A stretch of DNA of 64,000 bases, from the NCBI GenBank assembly GCA_002425705.1, contig DIMT01000027.1, forward strand, positions 18,423 to 82,422, given 5' to 3'. The stretch is from Firmicutes bacterium UBA5559. GTDB taxonomy: Bacteria > Bacillota > Clostridia > Peptostreptococcales > Anaerovoracaceae. Positions 1-7,845 of this stretch are shown one piece after another. Made by a program: the position numbers and the translations under genes. The notes under the pieces are model-generated. The model was given only the letters and a program-made list of their open reading frames with translations, was not told the origin of the DNA and did no database searches. How positions within the stretch are numbered: position 1 is the stretch's first letter; the number at the start of each line of letters is the position of its first letter.

Positions 1-892
1 TCCGCTCGATAGAAATGGTGCCTGCGTAGGTTTCATCGTCATTGATAACAATCAGAGAATTTACATCCCTGTTTCGCATCAGTTCCACCGACTGAAGAGT
101 CTGCATCTCCCGGTGAACCTTCAGGACCCTGCTTTTCATAACATCCGACGCAAGCAGCACCGCTCCGTTGTTGAGGTGTTTCCCGAGGAAGCTCTTCACC
201 AAGGGGCTGGCCGGATTCTGAAGCATTTCCTCGGGGGAAGCCATCTGGACGATTTCCCCCTGATCCATAAAGATGACGACATCTGCCATTCGAAGGGCTT
301 CATCCATATCGTGGGTAACAAAGACGATGGTCTTTTTCAATTTTTTCTGCAGTTTTTTCACTTCTTCCTGAAGGCTGTCCCTGGTTAGGGGGTCCAGTGC
401 TCCGAAAGGTTCATCCATCAGCACGATGGGTGGAGAAGCTGCCAAAGCCCGAAGAACACCGATTCGCTGTTGCTGTCCTCCTGACAATTCGGAAGGATAC
501 ATATGGGCATTTTCTTCATAGGGCATGGCCACCAGATTGAGCAAATCTTTCACCCTTTGCTGCCATTCTTCTTTTGGCACCTTCAATAATTTGGGTACCA
601 CCGCAATATTCTGCTCCACCGTCATGTTGGGGAAAAGACCGATCTGCTGAATGACATATCCGATTTTTCTTCGCAGTTCCACCGGATTTTCTTTCATGAT
701 GTCCCGGCCATCAACGTAAATTTTGCCTCCATCCGGCTCAATCAGCCGGTTGATGGATTTTAACGTGGTTGTCTTCCCGCATCCGCTGGGGCCGATAAGG
801 ACCACAAAGTCTCCTTGGTTGATTTCAAAACTGAGTTTATTCAATATGGTCTTCTTGCCATATTTTTTTGTAACACTTTCAAATCTGATCAA
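1..892 (-). CDS. opuCA: Glycine betaine/choline/carnitine ABC transporter ATPase (OpuCA-like), C-terminus beyond window
   Basis: This is the cytoplasmic ATPase of an osmolyte importer. It starts at a TTG codon at 892, nine bases after a GGGGG-type ribosome binding site. Residues 34-41 form the Walker A motif GPSGCGKT, followed by LSGGQQQR signature and Walker B VLMDEPFGAL. After the ATPase core the frame continues into the beginning of a CBS domain (HREMQTLQSVELMRNRDVNS), as in OpuCA/ProV-type ATPases, where CBS domains sense ionic strength or c-di-AMP. The window edge removes the rest of this region. It is transcribed away from the BusR-like gene at 1012-1659. Membrane and binding-protein genes would be expected beyond the left edge. 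Family is secure; the substrate (betaine, choline or carnitine) is inferred. Confidence 0.88.
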   Translation of the reverse strand, partial: MIRFESVTKKYGKKTILNKLSFEINQGDFVVLIGPSGCGKTTTLKSINRLIEPDGGKIYVDGRDIMKENPVELRRKIGYVIQQIGLFPNMTVEQNIAVVPKLLKVPKEEWQQRVKDLLNLVAMPYEENAHMYPSELSGGQQQRIGVLRALAASPPIVLMDEPFGALDPLTRDSLQEEVKKLQKKLKKTIVFVTHDMDEALRMADVVIFMDQGEIVQMASPEEMLQNPASPLVKSFLGKHLNNGAVLLASDVMKSRVLKVHREMQTLQSVELMRNRDVNSLIVINDDETYAGTISIER

Positions 893-916
893 TTAAATTC
901 CCCCTTTTTGCAAAGC

Positions 917-955
917 AACACACTTATTATATAATCAAGTTGTTACTTTTGTCAA
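917..955 (-). promoter_or_regulatory. Promoter of opuCA-like gene with overlapping dyad
   Basis: On the minus strand a TTGACA box (950-955) and a TATAAT box (926-931) are separated by 18 bases and face the ATPase gene. A dyad at 917-944, with arms AACA and TGTT around a perfect ATTATATAAT centre, covers the -10 box. It is a plausible operator for the BusR-like repressor encoded next door. The promoter boxes are seen directly; the operator role is inferred. Confidence 0.6.
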
Positions 956-962
956 TAAAGAA

Positions 963-988
963 TGCCTGCTCTTGTCCACAGGCATCTT
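963..988 (-). terminator. Possible terminator after the BusR-like gene
   Basis: ATGCCTG and CAGGCAT arms form a 7-bp hairpin followed on the minus strand by a T-rich stretch (TCTTTATT). It lies 24 bases past the stop codon at 1012. The T tract is interrupted, so it is only moderately convincing. Confidence 0.4.
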
Positions 989-1011
989 AAAGAACCGGAT
1001 TATAGTCCTTG

Positions 1012-1659
1012 TTAAGCATCACCGACCGGAGGATCCGCCGGATACAGGAAACGCAGAACCCGTTCCAGACATTCGTCGTCACCAATAAAATACAGGATGT
1101 CCTTTTCTTCCAGGGTTGCATAGGGTCCCGGGGATATTAAAATCTGTCCTTTTCGACGGATTGCTATTACTGTAGCAGATGTATTGTGCCAAAAATTCAA
1201 ATCCATAATAGACTGGTTGCGGTAGGGGCAAACTGCTTCAATCAAAACTTCAAATGGGACAAAAGGGTTTATGGATCGGTATCGGTCTGTTTTGCCGATC
1301 AGTTCGGAAAGATAATCACTGAAGCTTTCCATTTCTTTCTTCTGACGGTCAATGCTGCGAAGGATCTTTTGTTTCAGGCTGTTAATCGTTTCAATGTCTT
1401 GAAATTGTCGAACAAAAGCCCTGGCATTTTCAGACGAGATGATTTCTACTCCGCTGCCCTTTTCAGCCTCTACAATATTCAGATCAGCCAGAACACAGAC
1501 GGCACGCCGGGCGGTTTCCGGGGAAACCCCATATTGACTGGCAATGTAGGAGCGGGCATAGATCTTATCCCCTTCCTTATATTTCCCTTCAACAATTTTT
1601 GAAGCCAGGTCTGCTGCTATCTGCTGATACTTTGGAATGCTTACCTTAATTTCGTCCAT
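1012..1659 (-). CDS. GntR-family regulator with RCK_C domain (BusR-like)
   Basis: The N-terminal ~75 residues are a GntR winged helix (YGVSPETARRAVCVLADLNI). A helical linker of about 45 residues follows, rich in Lys and Glu. The C-terminal ~75 residues look like a TrkA-C/RCK_C domain (PYATLEEKDILYFIGDDE). This architecture is that of BusR in lactococci and streptococci, which binds c-di-AMP and represses betaine uptake. Its position directly upstream of an opuC-type ATPase on the same strand supports the same job. The gene overlaps the end of ohrR by 19 bases, so it may be translated from the ohrR message as well. Family call is firm; c-di-AMP binding is inferred from architecture. Confidence 0.8.
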   Translation of the reverse strand: MDEIKVSIPKYQQIAADLASKIVEGKYKEGDKIYARSYIASQYGVSPETARRAVCVLADLNIVEAEKGSGVEIISSENARAFVRQFQDIETINSLKQKILRSIDRQKKEMESFSDYLSELIGKTDRYRSINPFVPFEVLIEAVCPYRNQSIMDLNFWHNTSATVIAIRRKGQILISPGPYATLEEKDILYFIGDDECLERVLRFLYPADPPVGDA

Positions 1660-2099
1660 GATCCGGCACGCTCCCTTTCACTTTCCATAATCTTGTGCAG
1701 CAACCCTTGAAGCAAACGGCCTTCATCAGCGGATATGTTTAGGCATCCGGCCATCTTCAAAGGCACCTCAGCAGCTTTTTCCTGCAGCTGCCAGCCCAAA
1801 TCCGTCACCTCCACGATCAGCATTCGCTCATCCTGAACACTCCTGCTCCGCCGTACCAACCCTTGCCCTTCCAGCTTTTTCAGCAACGGGGTCAGGGTCC
1901 CCGAGTCCAGCCAAAGGATTTCTCCCAGTTGATTGACCGAAAGGGAATCCCTTTCCCAAAGGGCCAGCATAACGATGTACTGGGTATAAGTCAGTCCAAG
2001 CGGATCCAGCAATGGTTTATACTTCCTTGTTATGATCCGGGAGGCTGCATACAAAGGAAAACACAGCTGGTTTTCCAATTTCAGTTGCTCAAAATCCAT
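1641..2099 (-). CDS. ohrR: Organic-peroxide-sensing MarR-family repressor OhrR
   Basis: This 152-residue MarR-fold protein has the hallmark OhrR segment LENQLCFPLYAASR near residue 10, with the redox-sensing cysteine at residue 13, followed by GLTYTQYIVMLALWE and the recognition region LDSGTLTPLLKKLE. OhrR repressors lose DNA binding when that cysteine is oxidised by organic hydroperoxides. I chose the ATG at 2099 because an AAGGA site lies just upstream and the cysteine then falls at the usual distance. It follows the glutathione peroxidase gene by 31 bases and probably shares its message. An OhrR-like operator lies in the promoter of the pair, which suggests autoregulation. Confidence 0.9.
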   Translation of the reverse strand: MDFEQLKLENQLCFPLYAASRIITRKYKPLLDPLGLTYTQYIVMLALWERDSLSVNQLGEILWLDSGTLTPLLKKLEGQGLVRRSRSVQDERMLIVEVTDLGWQLQEKAAEVPLKMAGCLNISADEGRLLQGLLHKIMESERERAGSWTKLR

Positions 2100-2130
2100 A
2101 CTTTGTCCTTCATCCCTCATCCGGTTCATC

Positions 2131-2664
2131 CTAAAGCAATTTCTCAATAAAAGGAGCAATCATTTCCGGTTTAAAGGTGGGGGCAAACCGGGCAACGACC
2201 TTGCCATCCCGATCCACTAGAAATTTGGTGAAGTTCCACTTGATGTTATTGCCGGCAACAGTCTGGGCCAGTTCCTTCAAAACTTTTTTAAATGAGCTTG
2301 ATTCTTCATCCTCTGCTTCATCCACCGGCTGATTCTTCAGGAAAGTGTACAGAGGAGATTCGTTCTTCCCATTGACTTCAATCTTGGAAAATCTGGGGAA
2401 AGTGGTTCCATAGGTCAGAGAACAGAAACTGGATATTTCTTCATCCGTTCCAGGCGCCTGATTCAGAAATTGGTTACAGGGAAAATCAAGGATTTCCAAT
2501 CCCTGGTCCTTATATTTCTTATAGAGGGCTTCCAGGCCTTCATACTGGGGAGTGAATCCGCAACCAGTTGCGGTATTGACGATCAGCAGAACCTTGCCCC
2601 GGTATCTATCCAAAGAAACTTCATTCTGCTCAATATCTTTTACTTTATAATCATAAATACTCAT
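2131..2664 (-). CDS. Glutathione peroxidase-family thiol peroxidase
   Basis: The protein reduces peroxides with a cysteine-based mechanism in the cytoplasm. Seen in the sequence are NTATGCGFTPQY with peroxidatic Cys35, the active-site glutamine in FPCNQF at about 64-65, and WNFTKFLV with Trp143, the usual GPx triad. It uses Cys, not selenocysteine. Cys63 and Cys81 are candidate resolving cysteines, so thioredoxin is a likelier reductant than glutathione. Length (177) is near that of bacterial BsaA-type enzymes. It is the first gene of a two-gene unit with ohrR, which fits peroxide-inducible expression. Confidence 0.93.
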   Translation of the reverse strand: MSIYDYKVKDIEQNEVSLDRYRGKVLLIVNTATGCGFTPQYEGLEALYKKYKDQGLEILDFPCNQFLNQAPGTDEEISSFCSLTYGTTFPRFSKIEVNGKNESPLYTFLKNQPVDEAEDEESSSFKKVLKELAQTVAGNNIKWNFTKFLVDRDGKVVARFAPTFKPEMIAPFIEKLL

Positions 2665-2692
2665 ATCCCACCATTCCTTTCAGACATAAAAA

Positions 2693-2743
2693 CAATTATA
2701 TTTTGTACAATTGAATTTTATCAAATATAAATATTGCTGTCAA
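2693..2743 (-). promoter_or_regulatory. Promoter of gpx-ohrR with OhrR-like operator
   Basis: A minus-strand promoter has TTGACA at 2738-2743 and TAAAAT at 2715-2720 with 17-base spacing. Immediately downstream, at 2693-2713, is a 21-bp inverted repeat of the form CAATTATA-TTTTG-TACAATTG on the plus strand. The TACAATT/AATTGTA half-site resembles the Bacillus subtilis OhrR operator. Repressor bound here would block the transcription start. Confidence 0.65.
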
Positions 2744-2757
2744 CAGCCATTTAAAAC

Positions 2758-4386
2758 CTAAAGAACTTGCTCAATCAAGGCACGCACACATTCCGGATGA
2801 AATTGGGTGCCGGAACATCGAAGCAGTTCTTCGAATGCTTCTTCCCTGGTCAGGGATTTTCGGTACGTTCGATAGCTGATCATGGCATCATAAGCATCTG
2901 CCACGCCGATGATGCAGGCCTTCAGCGGAATTTCATCCCCCGTCAGACCTTTGGGGTATCCCATACCATCCAGCCGCTCATGGTGAGCCAATACATATTC
3001 GGCCAGCTCCGAAAGGCTGTTCACCGTGCTGAGGATCCGATATCCAATTTCCGGATGTTTTTGTATTTCCAGCCGTTCCTCTGGTGCAAGAGAGCCTTCT
3101 TTGTTCAGAACCGTTTCCGGTATACCAATTTTGCCAATGTCATGCAGGAGGCCGACCATGCGAAGCTGTTTCACATCGTCCTCCGGCAGCTCCATAGCCC
3201 TGCCGATTTTCTCGCAAAGCTCCGAGACCCGGCGAGAGTGCTCTTCTTCCCGCTTGTTCTTTTCATGCAGAGTAGTTACGATCGCTTCGATGGTTTTCCC
3301 ACGAACCCCGGGGCTTTCATAAGTTTTCCGGCTGTACATAGCATCTTCTGCCCTTTTGATCACCTCTGCCATGCTGTCTTCCGGCTGATACTTCGTTCCA
3401 GAACCAAAGGAAACGGATACGTCAAGAGCACCCAGTCGGATTTTTGAAATTTTTGATTTGAGATTGATGATCCACTCTTCGGCAGCTTCCGAACCTTTGC
3501 CGGCCATTAGAACAGCAAACTCATTTCCTCCAATACGGAATACATTCTCATCAGGAGCCCATTGTTGGAATGCATCAGCCACACTCCGGATTATTTCATC
3601 ACCGGTCCCATAACCAAAGGAGTCATTTACTAATTTGATACCGTTGATATCTCCTACAATGTAGGTCAGGGGAAGATTCTCCGGATTATCTATTTCTCTA
3701 AGTTTCTGATCAAAATAATGGCGATTGTACAAATCAGTCAGCATATCGTGATCTGCCATGTATTGAAGTTTCTGTTCAGCCTCCACCCTCTTGGTTGTAT
3801 CGTTAATGATAACAGCCACTTGCGATTCCTTTGGGCGGAAAGCAATTACTTCATAAAATCGTTGGGTCCGGGGCTGAAAAGATTCATATCGAATCGGCGT
3901 TCCATTGACGGCCGTATTCTGAAGTTTCATCTGGTTCTCCGGCTTCATTTCTGGAAACAGGAATCCCAACGTCCTTCCAATAGCGTTTTCCCGCTTATGT
4001 CCCGTCATGGTTTCGTGGCTGTCATTCACATCAATCAGGGTATATTCCGCAACCGATGTCCCGGGCTTCCCTTCATATAAGGCCATCCCCAGCTGCATCT
4101 GCTGAATCAGTGTACGGTACTTTATTTCGCTGCGAAGGATTTCACCCTCCCGCTCACGAAGTTTTTCATATTGTCTGGCAATCAGCAGATACAGAATCAC
4201 GCCTGTGACCAGAACATAAATCCATCCTTTGTAGGTATTAACGATTCGCAGGGCTTCCAGATCCGTTACAAAGGCAGAAACCATCCGGTCAGAAAAATAA
4301 ATCCAAAAAAATCCCATGGCTAAATAAAGCAATGGGATTTTGATGATTTCTTTCGTGGTTATTCGTTTTTTCTGACCTTCTGACAT
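2758..4386 (-). CDS. Membrane PAS-GGDEF-HD-GYP protein (c-di-GMP phosphodiesterase)
   Basis: Two membrane helices (about 15-35 and 53-72) are followed by a PAS domain (about 90-200), a GGDEF domain (about 210-350) and an HD-GYP domain (about 365-542). The GGDEF signature is changed to GGNEF (286-290), so cyclase activity may be reduced or lost; GTP binding could still tune the phosphodiesterase. The HD-GYP domain is complete: LLHDIGKIGIP with the HD pair at 415-416, and HHERLDGMGYP at 468-478. It should hydrolyse c-di-GMP at the inner face of the membrane. It is a single gene with no obvious partner next to it. Confidence 0.9.
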   Translation of the reverse strand: MSEGQKKRITTKEIIKIPLLYLAMGFFWIYFSDRMVSAFVTDLEALRIVNTYKGWIYVLVTGVILYLLIARQYEKLREREGEILRSEIKYRTLIQQMQLGMALYEGKPGTSVAEYTLIDVNDSHETMTGHKRENAIGRTLGFLFPEMKPENQMKLQNTAVNGTPIRYESFQPRTQRFYEVIAFRPKESQVAVIINDTTKRVEAEQKLQYMADHDMLTDLYNRHYFDQKLREIDNPENLPLTYIVGDINGIKLVNDSFGYGTGDEIIRSVADAFQQWAPDENVFRIGGNEFAVLMAGKGSEAAEEWIINLKSKISKIRLGALDVSVSFGSGTKYQPEDSMAEVIKRAEDAMYSRKTYESPGVRGKTIEAIVTTLHEKNKREEEHSRRVSELCEKIGRAMELPEDDVKQLRMVGLLHDIGKIGIPETVLNKEGSLAPEERLEIQKHPEIGYRILSTVNSLSELAEYVLAHHERLDGMGYPKGLTGDEIPLKACIIGVADAYDAMISYRTYRKSLTREEAFEELLRCSGTQFHPECVRALIEQVL

Positions 4387-4417
4387 GGTAGCACCTCACA
4401 GGAAATAGCATTCAACT

Positions 4418-4948
4418 TCAGTCGGCTGTTCCGGCAAAAAATGTTCTAATATTTTCCGGCACGGTGTATTCCTTCACCGGTTTTGCCAAACTTTCCGGGG
4501 CATATACCCCTTTTAGAAGGGCATCTACCAGGAAGCCCACCGGTGGAACCTCATACTGGTTGCCTTCGTACTCCCAGACTCTGCAGTTCACATCATCCCC
4601 ACAGATTTCTCCGCAGGAGGTACAATTGTTTTCCTGCACAGAAGCAGCAATATCTCTGCCGTTTACCCGAATGGTCGGAGAAGAGACAAAATGGTATTCT
4701 TCCGCCATCTGAACGGATTCTATCTTAATTTTTCTCAAAACCGGTTTCAAGCCAGCGGCAGAAAAAAGTTCGGCTACCTTCTGAATAGCATCCGAGAGTA
4801 CTTCATCCGTCCCGCAGCAACGGTCACAGGTTTCCAGATCCAGATACAAGAAATCAATTAGAATATCTTTCTTCTGTTCATCCCCGCAGCATCCCTCATG
4901 CTGTCCACAACAGCTGCCGCCGGATCCACATCCGCAATTTTCACTCAT
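4418..4948 (-). CDS. Cysteine-rich DUF2703 family protein
   Basis: The function is unknown. The first ~25 residues are a metal-binding-like tail with eight cysteines and a histidine (CGCGSGGSCC, HEGCCGD). The rest is thioredoxin-like, with LYLDLETCDRCCG near residue 35-50 and further pairs CTSCGEIC. DUF2703 proteins are typically found in metal and arsenic resistance neighbourhoods. Here it follows copZ with its own promoter whose -35 box includes the copZ stop codon, suggesting independent as well as read-through expression. A role in metal or thiol handling is inferred only from composition and context. Confidence 0.75.
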   Translation of the reverse strand: MSENCGCGSGGSCCGQHEGCCGDEQKKDILIDFLYLDLETCDRCCGTDEVLSDAIQKVAELFSAAGLKPVLRKIKIESVQMAEEYHFVSSPTIRVNGRDIAASVQENNCTSCGEICGDDVNCRVWEYEGNQYEVPPVGFLVDALLKGVYAPESLAKPVKEYTVPENIRTFFAGTAD

Positions 4949-4974
4949 CCCTTACCCTCCCGCTTTTTTGTATT

Positions 4975-5003
4975 ATTATACAGGAATATGTCCTTATTGT
5001 CTA
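4975..5003 (-). promoter_or_regulatory. Promoter of DUF2703 gene
   Basis: A TAGACA box (4998-5003) and a perfect TATAAT (4975-4980) have 17-base spacing. The -35 box begins with the TAG stop codon of copZ. An AGGA-N5-TCCT dyad lies between the boxes. Confidence 0.55.
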
Positions 5004-5210
5004 GACAACGTCATAGCCCTGATCTTCAATAGCCGCGACGATTTCTTCCATGGGTGTTCCCCCATCCTGCCAGGTAAAGGCTACGGTTTTTGCTTCCAGG
5101 CTGACTTTAACCTCATTGACACCCGGCAGGGCATCCAAAGTCTCTGTTATTGCTTTTACGCAGTGCTCACAGGACATGCCGTCAACTTTCATGACAATTC
5201 TTTCCATCAT
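5001..5210 (-). CDS. copZ: Copper chaperone CopZ (HMA domain)
   Basis: This 69-residue heavy-metal-associated domain has the metal-binding loop GMSCEHC near residue 11-17. Such proteins shuttle Cu(I) in the cytoplasm to CopA and CsoR. The start codon overlaps the copA stop as ATGA, so the two are translationally coupled. Two adjacent ATG codons are present; the first is preceded by AAAGGAG. The gene is the third of csoR-copA-copZ. Confidence 0.92.
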   Translation of the reverse strand: MMERIVMKVDGMSCEHCVKAITETLDALPGVNEVKVSLEAKTVAFTWQDGGTPMEEIVAAIEDQGYDVV

Positions 5211-7471
5211 TTTTCTCCTTTACTCATCTCTGGTCGGAACCGCTTCAGCCGAAGGGCATTGGTCAGTACCGAAACAGAGCTTAGTGACATAGCTGCTGCT
5301 GCAAAAATCGGGTTCAGAAGCGGGCCTCCGAACACATGAAGAAGTCCGGCAGCAATGGGAATCCCGATGACGTTGTAGCCAAAGGCCCAGAATAGGTTCT
5401 GGCGGATATTTGTCATGGTGCTTCTGCTCAGTTGTATGGCCGTTGCTACTCCGGTCAGTTCACTTCTCATCAGGACGATATCAGCTGATTCCATGGCCAC
5501 GTCTGTACCGGAACCGATGGCGATTCCCACATCCGCTTTGGCCAGGGCCGGTGCGTCGTTGATACCGTCCCCCACCATGGCGACCCTTTTCCCTTCTGAA
5601 AGAAGTTGTCCCACGACTTCTGCTTTATCCCCCGGCAGAACCTCGGCTTCAATTCGGCTGATGCCGAGCTGACGGCCAATGGCCTCTGCCGTCCTCCGGT
5701 TGTCCCCCGTGAGCATGACGACCTCCAGTCCCATATCCCGAAGCCGATCAACGGCTTCCTGACTGGATGCCTTAATGGTGTCCGCTACCGCGATGATTCC
5801 CGCTGGCTTGCCATCCACAGCCATCACCATCGGTGTTTTGCCTTCCCCGGAGAGTTGATCATATTGCAGCACCAGACCTTCCATGGAAACACGGTTCTGC
5901 TCCATCATCCTGGGATTTCCCAGCAGAACTTGATGCCCATCCATCTGCCCCCGGATCCCCATGCCCGGCTCTGCCATGAACTCCGTGACCGCCAACAGGG
6001 ATATGTTCCTTGCTTTCGCTTCATTTATGATCGCTTCAGCCAAGGGGTGCTCCGAACCGGATTCGGCACTGGCAGCCCAGCCTAGAATCTGATTTTCTTC
6101 GTACCCCGGGATACTGATAATATCGGTAACCACCGGTTTTCCTTCTGTAATGGTTCCCGTTTTATCCAGCACCACCGTATCGATCTTATGGGCCGTTTCC
6201 AGGGCTTCCCCGCTCTTCACTAAAATACCCAGATCGGCGCCCCGTCCCGTCCCCACCATAATCGCTGTGGGGGTTGCCAGTCCAAGAGCACAGGGGCAGG
6301 CTATGACGAGAACAGCAATGAAGATCTTCATGGAAAAAACAAAGGATTCTCCTGCGACAAACCACAGCACTGCGGCAATCAGACCAATCAGGAAAACAAT
6401 CGGGACAAAATACCCGGAAATGACGTCGGCCAGCCGAGCAATGGGGGCTTTGGAACCCTGGGCTTCTTCCACAAGGCGAATGATCTGGGCCAGAGCTGTT
6501 TCATCTCCTACCTTGGAAGCCCGAAATACAAAGGTCCCATTTTTATTCATGCTGGCAGCGTACACCGGACTTCCAGGGCCTTTTTCCACCGGTATGCTTT
6601 CCCCGGTAAGCATGGACTCGTCCACCGAGCTGGAACCCTCTTCTACGATACCGTCCACCGGCAGTTTTTCTCCCGGCTTGACCCGGATCAAGTGACCGAT
6701 TTCTACCTCTTCTACCGGTATGACATATTCCTCCCTGTCCCGGATCACTGTTGCGGTTTTAGGGGCCAGCCCCATCAGCTTTTTAATAGCCTCCGAAGTC
6801 CTTCCCTTGGACACCGCTTCCAGGGATTTCCCCAATAGAATCAGGGTGAGGATTACTCCGGCCGTTTCCAGATAAAGGTCATGGGCTGCCATCTTATCGC
6901 CAATAGCGATCTGATAGATGGAGTAGAGGCTGTATATAATTGCAGCAGAGGTCCCCATGGCAATCAGGGAGTCCATGTTGGGGCTTCTCATCCAAATAGC
7001 CCGAAATCCCACGATATAGAACCGGTATCCGGCTATGACGATGGGGATGGTCAGGCCCAGAAGAACCAGGGCGTAAGTCAGGGGCTGGTGCATGGGATCC
7101 ATCCAGCCTGGGATTGGTAATTGTATGCCCGGAATCATAGGGCCCATAGCAAAATATAAAAGAGGTACAGCAAAAATAGCCGATATTCGGAATCGATTCC
7201 ACAGGTCGGCTGCCGCTTTTTCCTTCTTCGCTTTGTCCTCATCGGTGATGGTACTTTTACGGATTACCTCTGCCCCATAGCCGGTTTTTATGATTTTATC
7301 GATGACATCCTGAGGGCTGACCTTGGAGGGATCATATTCCAGTGCCGCTTTCTCCGTTGCCAGATTAACGGAAACATGTTCCAGACCATCGGTTTTCGAT
7401 AGTACCTTTTCTATCCGGGCCGAGCAGGCTGCACAGGTCATGCCATTGATTTTCAAATTTAATTTTTCCAC
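5207..7471 (-). CDS. copA: Copper-exporting P1B-type ATPase CopA
   Basis: This membrane pump exports Cu(I). It has a single N-terminal HMA domain with GMTCAAC at 10-16, the actuator TGES at 289-292, the transmembrane metal site CPC at 392-394, the phosphorylation motif DKTGT at 436-440 and the hinge GDGINDAPAL. A Met-rich segment (MDPMHQP) lies in the first membrane-helix region. Length (754) is normal for a one-HMA CopA. It lies 13 bases after csoR and overlaps copZ by 4 bases, so csoR-copA-copZ is one operon under the CsoR operator at 7786-7806. Confidence 0.96.
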   Translation of the reverse strand: MEKLNLKINGMTCAACSARIEKVLSKTDGLEHVSVNLATEKAALEYDPSKVSPQDVIDKIIKTGYGAEVIRKSTITDEDKAKKEKAAADLWNRFRISAIFAVPLLYFAMGPMIPGIQLPIPGWMDPMHQPLTYALVLLGLTIPIVIAGYRFYIVGFRAIWMRSPNMDSLIAMGTSAAIIYSLYSIYQIAIGDKMAAHDLYLETAGVILTLILLGKSLEAVSKGRTSEAIKKLMGLAPKTATVIRDREEYVIPVEEVEIGHLIRVKPGEKLPVDGIVEEGSSSVDESMLTGESIPVEKGPGSPVYAASMNKNGTFVFRASKVGDETALAQIIRLVEEAQGSKAPIARLADVISGYFVPIVFLIGLIAAVLWFVAGESFVFSMKIFIAVLVIACPCALGLATPTAIMVGTGRGADLGILVKSGEALETAHKIDTVVLDKTGTITEGKPVVTDIISIPGYEENQILGWAASAESGSEHPLAEAIINEAKARNISLLAVTEFMAEPGMGIRGQMDGHQVLLGNPRMMEQNRVSMEGLVLQYDQLSGEGKTPMVMAVDGKPAGIIAVADTIKASSQEAVDRLRDMGLEVVMLTGDNRRTAEAIGRQLGISRIEAEVLPGDKAEVVGQLLSEGKRVAMVGDGINDAPALAKADVGIAIGSGTDVAMESADIVLMRSELTGVATAIQLSRSTMTNIRQNLFWAFGYNVIGIPIAAGLLHVFGGPLLNPIFAAAAMSLSSVSVLTNALRLKRFRPEMSKGEK

Positions 7472-7484
7472 AGTCTCCCTCCTT

Positions 7485-7760
7485 TCATTTTATCATCCTG
7501 CCGATGGTTCCCATTAATTCATCAATGATTTCTTCTCTTCCAGCCTGAATATCCCGGACCACGCATCCACGTATATGGCTTTCCAGAATCATTTTTCCCA
7601 CCGAATCCAAGGCAGCCTGAACAGCCGAAATCTGGTTCAGGATCTCATCGCAATAGGCATCCTTTTCCACCATGTTCCGGATACCACGAATCTGTCCTTC
7701 CGCCCGATTAAGCCGGGAAACCAGTTTGTTTTTATATTCTTCCTCTCGAATCGTTTCCAT
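7485..7760 (-). CDS. csoR: Copper-sensing repressor CsoR
   Basis: A 91-residue all-helical CsoR/RcnR-family repressor. The Cu(I) ligand set is visible as Cys37 (AYCDEIL), His62 and Cys66 (ESHIRGCV). RLNRAEGQIRGI is the typical N-terminal helix. I start it at 7760 because AGGAGG lies 9-10 bases upstream; a longer frame to 7892 would run through the preceding terminator and has no family similarity. It represses its own operon until Cu(I) binds. Confidence 0.93.
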   Translation of the reverse strand: METIREEEYKNKLVSRLNRAEGQIRGIRNMVEKDAYCDEILNQISAVQAALDSVGKMILESHIRGCVVRDIQAGREEIIDELMGTIGRMIK

Positions 7761-7785
7761 AATATTTTCGTCCTCCTGACAGTTA

Positions 7786-7806
7786 ATATACCCCCTACCC
7801 GTATAT
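7786..7806 (-). promoter_or_regulatory. CsoR operator upstream of csoR-copA-copZ
   Basis: A 21-bp element with outer arms ATATAC and GTATAT around a G-tract core (GGGTAGGGG on the minus strand) lies 26 bases upstream of the csoR start. G/C-tract dyads flanked by TA-rich arms are the known form of CsoR operators such as B. subtilis copZA. It overlaps the likely -10 region (TATATT). Confidence 0.75.
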
Positions 7807-7822
7807 TGAAACCCAAAAAAAT

Positions 7823-7845
7823 CAGAGCCCTTTTTACAGGCTCTG
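7823..7845 (-). terminator. Terminator overlapping the histidine kinase stop codon
   Basis: CAGAGCC and GGCTCTG arms with a 9-base loop are followed on the minus strand by ATTTTTTT. The kinase stop codon (7834-7836) is within the loop. It separates the two-component genes from csoR. Confidence 0.75.
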
